Assembly: GCA_025966435.1 (NCBI GenBank)
Contig: JAICRQ010000273.1
Coordinates: 1 to 5,253 of the forward strand
Length of the DNA stretch: 5,253 nt
Source: Anaerolineales bacterium
Lineage (GTDB): Bacteria; Chloroflexota; Anaerolineae; Anaerolineales; Villigracilaceae
Reading direction: 5' to 3'
The notes beneath the pieces were generated by a model that was not told the origin of the DNA, ran no database searches, and worked only from the letters and a program-made list of their open reading frames with translations. A program made the position numbers and the translations under genes. Shown piece by piece: positions 1 through 5,253 of this stretch. Each line of letters opens with the position of its first letter. Position 1 is the stretch's first letter.

Positions 1-231
1 CTGGAGGAGGCGGTTGCACAGCAAAGTCAGAACGAAATGGGTACCCCGGTCCTTGCCAGGAAGGATGTGACCCTCGCCGGTGGACTCCCCGCCGTGATCC
101 TGGATGTGGAAGGCTTCGCGGGTCTGACGCGCACCTTAATCACCGTCATCAATGGAAACACCATCTACGTGAGCGGATATGGCAACCTGGAGAGCTTCGA
201 GTCCATCGCCCTGACCTTACGCCCCAAATAA
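1..231 (+). CDS. C-terminal part of an unrecognised protein
   Basis: The frame is open from the first base of the window to a TAA at 229-231, giving 76 visible residues, so the gene almost certainly begins upstream. An internal ATG at 37 exists, but no Shine-Dalgarno sequence precedes it, so I do not treat it as the start. The visible part has no transmembrane segment. It alternates short hydrophobic stretches with Gly/Asn turns (for example AVILDVEGFAG, then TLITVINGNTIYVSGYG) and ends in LTLRPK. That pattern suggests the last beta strands and closing helix of a small alpha/beta or beta-rich domain of the kind found at the end of secreted or lipoprotein-type proteins. This is inferred from style, not from a recognised family. 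It is the only plus-strand gene and converges on the propeller gene, with a terminator hairpin about 30 bases after its stop. Being a coding end is fairly sure; the function is unknown. Confidence 0.7.
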   Translation: MEEAVAQQSQNEMGTPVLARKDVTLAGGLPAVILDVEGFAGLTRTLITVINGNTIYVSGYGNLESFESIALTLRPK

Positions 232-262
232 AAAAACTCACTTCTCAATCATCACTAAACAT

Positions 263-298
263 AAAGCCCCTCTCGGTCTCGCAACCGTCAGGGGCTTT
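263..298. terminator. Bidirectional terminator-like hairpin
   Basis: AAAGCCCCT (263-271) pairs perfectly with AGGGGCTTT (290-298). Past a 2x2 mismatch, an inner stem CGGT (274-277) pairs with ACCG (284-287) around a six-base loop. The stem begins with A residues and ends with T residues, as is usual for intrinsic terminators that work in both directions, although no long T-run follows on either side. It lies in the 104-bp gap between two convergent stop codons (231 on +, 336 on -), which is where a shared terminator is expected. Confidence 0.7.
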
Positions 299-302
299 CA
301 CA

Positions 303-330
303 AATTACTAATTACCAATTACGAATTACT
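303..330. repeat. Four-copy heptanucleotide array, AATTACN
   Basis: Four perfect 7-bp units run without gaps: AATTACT (303-309), AATTACC (310-316), AATTACG (317-323) and AATTACT (324-330). Only the seventh base varies. The array ends five bases before the TAG of the minus-strand propeller gene (336-338), so it lies just downstream of that gene. A matching array sits at the same distance from the paralogue's stop codon. The form resembles the short tandemly repeated heptamers known from cyanobacteria; any role is unknown. Confidence 0.85.
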
Positions 331-335
331 CTCCC

Positions 336-1412
336 CTACCTCCCCCACCTCGGCTGCCAATCCGAAATCGGGCTATTCGTCAAGCGTGTTTCGCGGGTTC
401 CACTGGGGCGCACGATGTAAATCTCGTTGTTCCCATCTCGAAAGGAGGTAAATGCGATCCATTCGCCGTCCGGCGACCAGCTGGGACCGAGATTATCGCC
501 GCCGTTGGTGAGACGATCCAATCCTTCGCCATTTATATTGATCACGTAAATATCGCGATCACCAGACGGACCCCGGTAGAAAGCCAAATGCTTCCCGTCT
601 GGTGACCAGGTGCTGCGCCCGCCCATGTTGTTCAGGTCGGTGACCTGTTCCACGTTGTTCCCATTGGCGCTTGCCACGTACAGTTGTCTCGTCCCGGAGC
701 GGTTCGAAGCAAAGGCGATCATCGAACCATCCGGTGACCATGTGGGGTCAATGTCATCTTTGAACGTGATCGCACGTGGGTTGCTGCCGTCTGCGTTCAT
801 GACCCAGATTCCGTTCCCGTGATTGGTGAAGATGATTTTGCTGCCATCCGGTGAAAGCTCCGGCGCATACAGCGAACCGATACCATTGGTCAGGCGTTGT
901 AATCCGTTGCCGTTAATGTCAATGGAGTAGATCTCAAACGTCCCGCTTTGATTCGAGGAGAAATACACCGTCTGCCCATCTGGAGAAAGCGATGGATAAA
1001 AGGCTGTGGAAGGAAGATTCGTAAGCTGTCTTCGTCCGGATCCATCCGCGTTCATGATGCAGATTTGATCGATCTGGTTAACATAACAGACGAATACGAT
1101 CTTACCACCTGACGATGAACCACCTTGGTCGGGAATGAATGTCGGCACTTGCGTGGGTGAATCTCCTCCGCTCAGGGTTGGAACAAGCGTCGGCGTGGAA
1201 AGCTCAAGGACCGGATCTGTGCCCGCGGGAGAAAAAGTAGGCGTAACCCCCAAACCAACAGGCGTCTGTGTGGGAGATACGCGAGACCCCAGCGGATTCT
1301 GCCAGAGATAAACAAACACACTCCCCAGGACACACAGCGCCAGTGCTCCACAACCCAAGCCACCGAAAAGCATGAGATCGAATGCAGGGAGATATTTTTT
1401 TAAAGATTCCAT
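336..1412 (-). CDS. Membrane-anchored PD40/TolB-like beta-propeller protein (copy 1)
   Basis: The 358-residue product has a short basic N-terminus with a KK pair, one transmembrane helix (about 15-37, GGLGCG...FVYLW), a Pro/Thr/Ser/Gly-rich stalk (about 38-103), and six PD40 (WD40-like) repeats (about 104-358). SPDG turn motifs close blades 1-5 at 143, 187, 226, 270 and 313, with 'xxLTN' strands between. The basic residues before the helix predict N-in/C-out, so the propeller should face outside. PD40 propellers usually bind proteins or ligands; no catalytic residues are evident, and no Tol/Pal partner is seen. The same frame extends to a GTG at 1466. I prefer ATG 1412 because the paralogue then aligns residue for residue (16 residues before GGLGCG in both). 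Neither start has a clear Shine-Dalgarno. The gene follows its paralogue by 95 bp and may be cotranscribed with it. Architecture is secure; the ligand and role are unknown. Confidence 0.88.
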   Translation of the reverse strand: MESLKKYLPAFDLMLFGGLGCGALALCVLGSVFVYLWQNPLGSRVSPTQTPVGLGVTPTFSPAGTDPVLELSTPTLVPTLSGGDSPTQVPTFIPDQGGSSSGGKIVFVCYVNQIDQICIMNADGSGRRQLTNLPSTAFYPSLSPDGQTVYFSSNQSGTFEIYSIDINGNGLQRLTNGIGSLYAPELSPDGSKIIFTNHGNGIWVMNADGSNPRAITFKDDIDPTWSPDGSMIAFASNRSGTRQLYVASANGNNVEQVTDLNNMGGRSTWSPDGKHLAFYRGPSGDRDIYVININGEGLDRLTNGGDNLGPSWSPDGEWIAFTSFRDGNNEIYIVRPSGTRETRLTNSPISDWQPRWGR

Positions 1413-1467
1413 TAAATCAAAGAACGAATTAACAGCAAACGTACTACGAGTCTGCAGTATGTTCACT

Positions 1468-1502
1468 AATTACTATTTACCAATTACTATTTACCAATTA
1501 CT
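1468..1502. repeat. Five-copy heptanucleotide array, AATTACT/ATTTACC
   Basis: Five 7-bp units alternate strictly: AATTACT (1468-1474), ATTTACC (1475-1481), AATTACT (1482-1488), ATTTACC (1489-1495) and AATTACT (1496-1502). This is effectively a 14-bp unit repeated two and a half times. It ends five bases before the TAG of the upstream propeller gene (1508-1510), exactly as the 303-330 array does for its paralogue. It also lies 55 bp before the preferred start of copy 1, so it occupies most of the space where that gene's own promoter would have to be. The region is strongly AT-rich compared with the flanking genes. Confidence 0.88.
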
Positions 1503-1507
1503 CTTCC

Positions 1508-2617
1508 CTACCTTCCCCACCTCGGCTGCCAATCGGAAATAGAACTATTTGTCAAACGCGTCACCCCTGTGCCATCCGGGCGGATAATGTAAATCTCATT
1601 GTTCCCGTCACGAAAGGATGTGAACGCGATCCACTGCCCGTCCGGCGACCAGCTCGGACCAAGGTTATCGCCTCCATTCGTAAGCTGGACCAGTCCAGTT
1701 CCGTCGGCGTTGATCACATAGATATTATGATCCTCCGGAGGTCCCGCATAAAACGTCAGTCTCGTGCCATCCGATGACCAGCTGCTGCGCCCACCCATAT
1801 CGGGGAGGCTCGTGACCTGCCGCACATTCGACCCATCACGGTCCATAATGTACAACTGGCGCTGACCCGTCCGCGCGGAGGCGAAGGCGATGAACATCCC
1901 GTTCGGCGAATAGGTCGGGTCGATATCGTCAGGACCGGTGCTGATGGGATGAGGGTTATTCCCATCGGAGCGCATGACCCAGATTCTCTGCAATCCGTCT
2001 GATTCGTTCGCAAAGACGATCCGGTCGTCGATGGGTGAGCGTTCCGGGGCGTAGGAACTGCCAATGCCCCCGGTAAGACGCCGCAGGCTGCGTCCTCTCA
2101 GGTTCATCGAATAGATTTCATAGGTGCCGCGCTCACGGGAGGAAAAATAGATCGTATCACCCTCAGGCGAGATGGAAGCATAGAACGATGTGGCTGATAA
2201 ATCGGTGAGCTGCCTGCGCCCAGACCCACTGGCATTCATCAGACAGATCTGGTCGATCTGGTTGATATAACAGGTGAAAACAATATTGCCCGTGGGAGGT
2301 GAGTTGAAAGACTGTGACACAGGCGAGGGGATCAGGCTGCCCGGGGTTGCCCCTGGCTGCGTGGGGGTCAGCGTCGGGAAGCCTGTCGGCAGCACACTCG
2401 GCGTGGCGAACTGGAACAAGGGAGTCGCAGTGGGCCCCGGTGTAACCGGTGTTAATTCTTCGAAGACGGTCGGCATTGGGGTGGGGCCCGGTCGAGGTGG
2501 GTTTTGCCAGATATAGAAGAACGCGCTGATCACAAAACACAGCGCGACCAATCCGCAGCCCAGGCCGCCGAGCAGGAACCTGTCAAACAGAGGGTTGAAT
2601 TTTGCGGGGAACTTCAT
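1508..2617 (-). CDS. Membrane-anchored PD40/TolB-like beta-propeller protein (copy 2)
   Basis: The 369-residue product has the same architecture as its downstream neighbour: a basic N-terminus, one transmembrane helix (about 15-37), a Pro/Thr-rich stalk with several TPT-type motifs (about 39-109), and six PD40 repeats (about 111-369). The turn motifs are less regular than in copy 1: SPEG (150), SPID (194), SPNG (237), SSDG (281) and SPDG (324). Blade 3 is about four residues longer than in copy 1. The last 58 residues differ from copy 1 at only six positions, while the stalks barely align, so the genes are tandem duplicates. The only ectodomain cysteines, C116 and C125, are in blade 1 and match C109/C118 of copy 1. 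The ATG at 2617 is preceded by a weak GGGATGA Shine-Dalgarno-like sequence (2627-2633, minus strand) nine bases away. The expected location is the outer face of the cytoplasmic membrane. The binding partner is unknown. Confidence 0.9.
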   Translation of the reverse strand: MKFPAKFNPLFDRFLLGGLGCGLVALCFVISAFFYIWQNPPRPGPTPMPTVFEELTPVTPGPTATPLFQFATPSVLPTGFPTLTPTQPGATPGSLIPSPVSQSFNSPPTGNIVFTCYINQIDQICLMNASGSGRRQLTDLSATSFYASISPEGDTIYFSSRERGTYEIYSMNLRGRSLRRLTGGIGSSYAPERSPIDDRIVFANESDGLQRIWVMRSDGNNPHPISTGPDDIDPTYSPNGMFIAFASARTGQRQLYIMDRDGSNVRQVTSLPDMGGRSSWSSDGTRLTFYAGPPEDHNIYVINADGTGLVQLTNGGDNLGPSWSPDGQWIAFTSFRDGNNEIYIIRPDGTGVTRLTNSSISDWQPRWGR

Positions 2618-2637
2618 TGGTTCAAATCATCCCATAG

Positions 2638-2668
2638 AAAAAATGTAGCTCAAACGCCTACCTGAGCT
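2638..2668 (-). terminator. Weak terminator-like hairpin after the ABC operon
   Basis: Read on the minus strand, AGCTCA (2668-2663) and TGAGCT (2652-2647) form a perfect 6-bp stem around a 10-base loop, followed three bases later by six T residues (2643-2638). It lies between the last ABC permease gene (ending 2780) and the copy 2 propeller gene (starting 2617). It could therefore end the exporter transcript. The stem is short and only half GC, so termination may be partial. It is also close enough to the propeller start to be a leader hairpin. Confidence 0.4.
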
Positions 2669-2683
2669 TTTACCGGATTTCTG

Positions 2684-2713
2684 ATGATATGGATTCCGAA
2701 CGGAGTGATGCAA
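2684..2713 (-). promoter_or_regulatory. Possible sigma-70-type promoter for the propeller genes
   Basis: On the minus strand, TTGCAT (2713-2708) is followed after 18 bases by TATCAT (2689-2684), which matches the TATAAT consensus at five of six positions. The -35 element matches TTGACA at only three of six. Transcription would start near 2677 and run through the hairpin at 2647-2668 before reaching the gene at 2617, so either the hairpin is a leader structure or this promoter call is wrong. Such partial matches occur often by chance. Confidence 0.2.
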
Positions 2714-2779
2714 AGGAGGATGCGAGGGATTACCCAATTGTATTCGACTCCATGGAAATAAAGACTCAAAATGTGAGGT

Positions 2780-3568
2780 CTAAGTTCCCGTCCCGGAGTA
2801 GTATTTCAGCCCGAATCGCCAGAAGCGATAACCAAAGAAGAGCAGCAGCGCCGCGACTACTGGCGCAAACCAGGCAATGTTCCCTACATCCCGGTTCAAC
2901 AGGTAACTTGCCGGGTAGAACGAGGCAAAGCCATAAGGGATGACCCAGGTCAACAGGATGTTGATCGCTCTGGGGTAAATGGAAAGCGGATACTGCGCAA
3001 ACAAGTGGTTGTCGAAGACCAGCCGCGTCACCGGCACCGAGTCCACAATCCAGAACGCGGTGACGCAGGTGATCAAGTTCAAGGCGATGAAAATAAACCC
3101 GCCGCTCACCACGCCGACGACCAGCATCAGCAGCTTGTCAGGAGTCCAGTCGATGCCCAGCGCAATTGAGGTCTTAACTAGCAGCGCCGCGCCGACCAAT
3201 AAGCTCCCTACGCCGTCCTGACAAAAGCGATCCGCCAGTAAATGGAACAACGGGTCGATGGGGCGCACCAGGAACCGGTCGAATCCACCCGAGCGGATAT
3301 AGACGCGCCCGAGTGTCCACAGATTGTCGGCGAACATGTGATTGATGGATTTCGATAAGGTGACGAGTCCGTACACAAGCAGGACCTCGTCATAGCTCCA
3401 ACCGTTGAGGATGGGGACCTTTTGCATCACCACCCAGACCGCGGCAATGCTCGAGGCTTGCCACACGATCGTAGACGAGGCGCCCAGGATGAAGCTGGCG
3501 CGATATTCCATCAGCACCTTCAGGCGCTGGATGAGGAAGTACCAGTAGAGGTTTAAGTAGCGGGTCAT
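2780..3568 (-). CDS. ABC-2 type exporter permease, ABC2_membrane_6 (COG3694-like)
   Basis: The 262-residue product is a polytopic membrane protein with about six hydrophobic segments (roughly 25-48, 61-80, 119-136, 145-173, 200-219 and 229-252). This fits the usual size and layout of PF06182 permeases. Family-like landmarks are the cytoplasmic RSGGFDRFLVRPIDP segment (92-106), after transmembrane helix 2, and the Pro/Tyr-rich QYPLSIYP...YPASYLL region (192-224). It should pair with the preceding permease to form the membrane channel, powered by the ATPase encoded first in the operon. The ATG at 3568 lies 27 bp after the previous stop and has a GGAAG Shine-Dalgarno (3575-3579, minus strand) six bases upstream. 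The exported substrate cannot be inferred. I assign the family with good confidence from motifs and gene order. Confidence 0.9.
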   Translation of the reverse strand: MTRYLNLYWYFLIQRLKVLMEYRASFILGASSTIVWQASSIAAVWVVMQKVPILNGWSYDEVLLVYGLVTLSKSINHMFADNLWTLGRVYIRSGGFDRFLVRPIDPLFHLLADRFCQDGVGSLLVGAALLVKTSIALGIDWTPDKLLMLVVGVVSGGFIFIALNLITCVTAFWIVDSVPVTRLVFDNHLFAQYPLSIYPRAINILLTWVIPYGFASFYPASYLLNRDVGNIAWFAPVVAALLLFFGYRFWRFGLKYYSGTGT

Positions 3569-3595
3569 AGTTTGCTTCCGCTCAGCGCAAGGATT

Positions 3596-4408
3596 TTACC
3601 CTCCCTGTACCGTGATCTTGCGCACGGCGACACGGAAGAATAAGCTGGAAGCCAGCCACATACCAAGTATCCATGCGACCTGAATCAGCCAGACGCGCGG
3701 CGCATCGCTGAGCGGCGTGATGCCCGTCAATAAGCCGACCGGCACAGCCAGCGCCTGCGCGAACGGGATGCTCAACACAATGTTCCGTACCCATTCCGGC
3801 ATCATCACGAGCGGGACGAGCGCGCCGCTGAGAAAAAAGTTCATCCCTTCGATCAATACACCCAAACCCCAGACCTCGGTTGTGTAGAACGTAAGGCAGG
3901 CAAGCAGCCAGTTGAAGAAGAACATCACCGTATAGCCTAGCAAGGCGGAGAGGAGGAATGCCAGCCAGACCCTGATGTCCGAGGGAAAGCGCAGACCAAA
4001 CAACAGGACGGCAACGACGACCATCGGCAATTGCAGCATGAGACGCGTGACCAGTGTGCCCAGGCTTTGGGCATAATTCATCCCTTGAAAGTTGATCGGT
4101 CGCAAAAGGTGATGGATGATCATGCCTTCCCGCAGGTTCATCCCGATTTCCCAGATGAGATCATTATTGGTGAGCGGCATGAAGATAAAGGCAAGCAGGA
4201 TGTAGTTCAGAGTCTGGTTGAGAGCCAGTCCCGAGATGGTGCTGGTATCGTTATAGATGGCGCGCCAGAAATAGACCAGGATCGCCATGCTGATCACATT
4301 CAGCACCAGCCCCACCCAGAACCATATTTGGTACGCCATGAACACCTTGGGGATCATGGCAAAGAGCGAGGCGTAGGCAGAAAGATCGCGCTTTGTAGCT
4401 CGGATCAT
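3596..4408 (-). CDS. ABC-2 type exporter permease, ABC2_membrane_6 (COG4587-like)
   Basis: The 270-residue product is very hydrophobic, with about six membrane segments (roughly 28-51, 61-80, 118-139, 147-173, 179-203 and 238-260). The segment after helix 2 carries REGMIIHHLLRPINF (93-107), the counterpart of RSGGFDRFLVRPIDP in the next permease. The two are therefore likely diverged relatives that assemble as a heteromeric pair. This kind of permease is normally found with the ATPase type encoded just upstream. Its ATG (4406-4408) overlaps the ATPase stop as ATGA (4405-4408), a classic sign of translational coupling. A strong AGGGAGG (4413-4419, minus strand) lies four bases before the start, inside the ATPase gene. 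The role is ATP-driven export across the cytoplasmic membrane; the substrate is unknown. Confidence 0.9.
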   Translation of the reverse strand: MIRATKRDLSAYASLFAMIPKVFMAYQIWFWVGLVLNVISMAILVYFWRAIYNDTSTISGLALNQTLNYILLAFIFMPLTNNDLIWEIGMNLREGMIIHHLLRPINFQGMNYAQSLGTLVTRLMLQLPMVVVAVLLFGLRFPSDIRVWLAFLLSALLGYTVMFFFNWLLACLTFYTTEVWGLGVLIEGMNFFLSGALVPLVMMPEWVRNIVLSIPFAQALAVPVGLLTGITPLSDAPRVWLIQVAWILGMWLASSLFFRVAVRKITVQGG

Positions 4409-5253
4409 CGCGCCTCCCTGCTCAGCGCACCGTTATAAATCTGTTTGACGATGTCGGAAAGCTCTGGCTCTGAAAGGGAAAAATCACGCACCTCGATCTG
4501 GTTCATGACCATGCTCGCGACTTTGCTGGCGGTACTGATTGTGCGGTCAAAGCGGATCTGTACCTTATAGTCCTTTGTGGAAAGCAGTTCTGCCCCATCA
4601 GGCAGGTCCAGCCCTTGCACGTCTTCCACCGTATCGAAGGTAATTTCCCGAAATTTGCCAAACTGCTTTTTGATGGTCTCGATCGGCCCATCGTAAATGA
4701 TACGTCCATCGTCGATGATGATTACGCGCTGGCATAGCTCTTCGATGTCGCCGAGATCGTGTGTCGTCAGAATGACGGTCATGCCTTTGGCAATGCATTC
4801 CGCTTTAATAAAGTCACGGATGCGCTCCTTAACGATCAAATCGAGACCGATCGTGGGTTCATCCAGGTAGACGATGCGCGGCTCATGGATGAGGGCCGCC
4901 GCCAGCTCCGAGCGCATTTTCTGCCCAAGCGACATATTGCGCACGGGAGTCTTGAGCAGCTCATCCAGCTCAAGCGTTTCGGTGAATGTATTGAGCATCA
5001 GACGATACTTGACCGGGTGGACATCATAAATCTTTGCAATGAGGTTTAGCGACTCGATCAGCGCCAGGTCCCACCATAGCTGGGTGCGCTGACCGAAGAC
5101 TACGCCAATCTCGCGCGCGTTTTCCACGCGCTGCCGATGTGGGTCGCGTCCCAACACCTGGATGCTGCCGCTCGTGGGCATCAGGACGCCGGTTAGCATC
5201 TTGATCGTCGTGGACTTTCCGGCGCCATTCACACCAATGTAGCCCACGATCTC
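4405..5253 (-). CDS. ABC-2 type exporter ATP-binding protein (COG4586-like), N-terminus outside window
   Basis: The window shows 282 residues; the frame is open to the edge, so I expect the true start a few dozen codons further on. A GTG at 5247 is only the valine of EIVGYIG, not a start. Counting from the first visible residue, the motifs are Walker A GVNGAGKST (7-15), a Q-loop in VVFGQRTQLWWDL (Q55), signature MSLGQ (107-111, replacing LSGGQ), Walker B IVYLDEP (127-133) with catalytic E132, D-loop GLD (136-138) and H-loop TTH (H165). All residues for ATP hydrolysis are present. The FGQRTQLWWDL stretch and a SLGQ-type signature are familiar from COG4586 ATPases, which are found with two PF06182 permeases as here. 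About 90 residues after the core form an accessory C-terminal region. It would energise export by the two downstream permeases, with which it forms an operon. Confidence 0.93.
   Translation of the reverse strand, partial: EIVGYIGVNGAGKSTTIKMLTGVLMPTSGSIQVLGRDPHRQRVENAREIGVVFGQRTQLWWDLALIESLNLIAKIYDVHPVKYRLMLNTFTETLELDELLKTPVRNMSLGQKMRSELAAALIHEPRIVYLDEPTIGLDLIVKERIRDFIKAECIAKGMTVILTTHDLGDIEELCQRVIIIDDGRIIYDGPIETIKKQFGKFREITFDTVEDVQGLDLPDGAELLSTKDYKVQIRFDRTISTASKVASMVMNQIEVRDFSLSEPELSDIVKQIYNGALSREAR

Noticed and set aside
1332..1350. Possible lipobox around the GGLGCG and ALC cysteines of the propeller proteins
   Set aside because: The cysteines lie at the start and inside the hydrophobic segment instead of after it, and the residues before them do not fit the usual lipobox. 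A simple transmembrane anchor fits better.
303..1502. Heptad arrays as a CRISPR array or transposon ends
   Set aside because: The units are 7 bp and directly adjacent with no spacers. The two arrays are direct copies, not inverted, and no transposase or cas gene is present.
2163..2540. Minus-strand frame of 125 codons within propeller copy 2
   Set aside because: It is an out-of-frame shadow of the propeller gene. The true frame carries the membrane anchor, stalk and PD40 repeats and has a paralogue in the same frame.
2689..2943. Plus-strand frame of 84 codons starting in the gap between the propeller and permease genes
   Set aside because: Most of it lies antisense to the well-supported permease gene, it has no Shine-Dalgarno, and its product is low-complexity and Arg/Ser-rich with no recognisable domain.
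4031..4438. Plus-strand frame of 135 codons antisense to the first permease
   Set aside because: It is explained by codon bias of the permease gene. The product is rich in His, Asp and Gln with no domain, and it spans the coupled ATPase/permease junction.

Overview
The window looks like ordinary chromosomal sequence from a bacterium, most likely a Chloroflexota (Anaerolineae-type) or similar monoderm. That placement is an inference from three things: membrane-anchored PD40/TolB-like propellers on Pro/Thr-rich stalks, AT-rich heptanucleotide arrays set in moderately GC-rich coding DNA, and a two-permease ABC-2 exporter of the COG4586/COG4587/COG3694 type. No rRNA, tRNA, CRISPR array, insertion sequence, phage gene or plasmid function was seen.

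Layout. Bases 1-231 (+) hold the C-terminal end of an unrecognised protein. It converges on everything else, which lies on the minus strand, and the junction carries a hairpin that could terminate transcription from both sides. Bases 336-2617 (-) hold two tandem paralogous genes, each encoding one transmembrane anchor, a Pro/Thr-rich stalk and a six-repeat beta-propeller. Each gene is followed, five bases after its stop codon, by a short array of 7-bp repeats. Bases 2780-5253 (-) hold an ABC-2 type exporter operon in the order ATPase (5' end outside the window), permease, permease, with tight spacing that suggests translational coupling.

How the genes work together. The ATPase and two permeases very probably form one export complex: the ATPase dimer drives a heteromeric membrane part. 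Its cargo cannot be read from the sequence. The two propeller proteins would sit on the outer face of the cytoplasmic membrane. They lie downstream of the exporter on the same strand, but a 162-bp gap with a terminator-like hairpin makes a separate transcription unit plausible, so a functional link is unproven.

There is no convincing sign of a new biological system. The points most worth a second look are the propeller duplication with its paired heptad arrays, the unevenly conserved repeats, and a conserved cysteine pair in blade 1.
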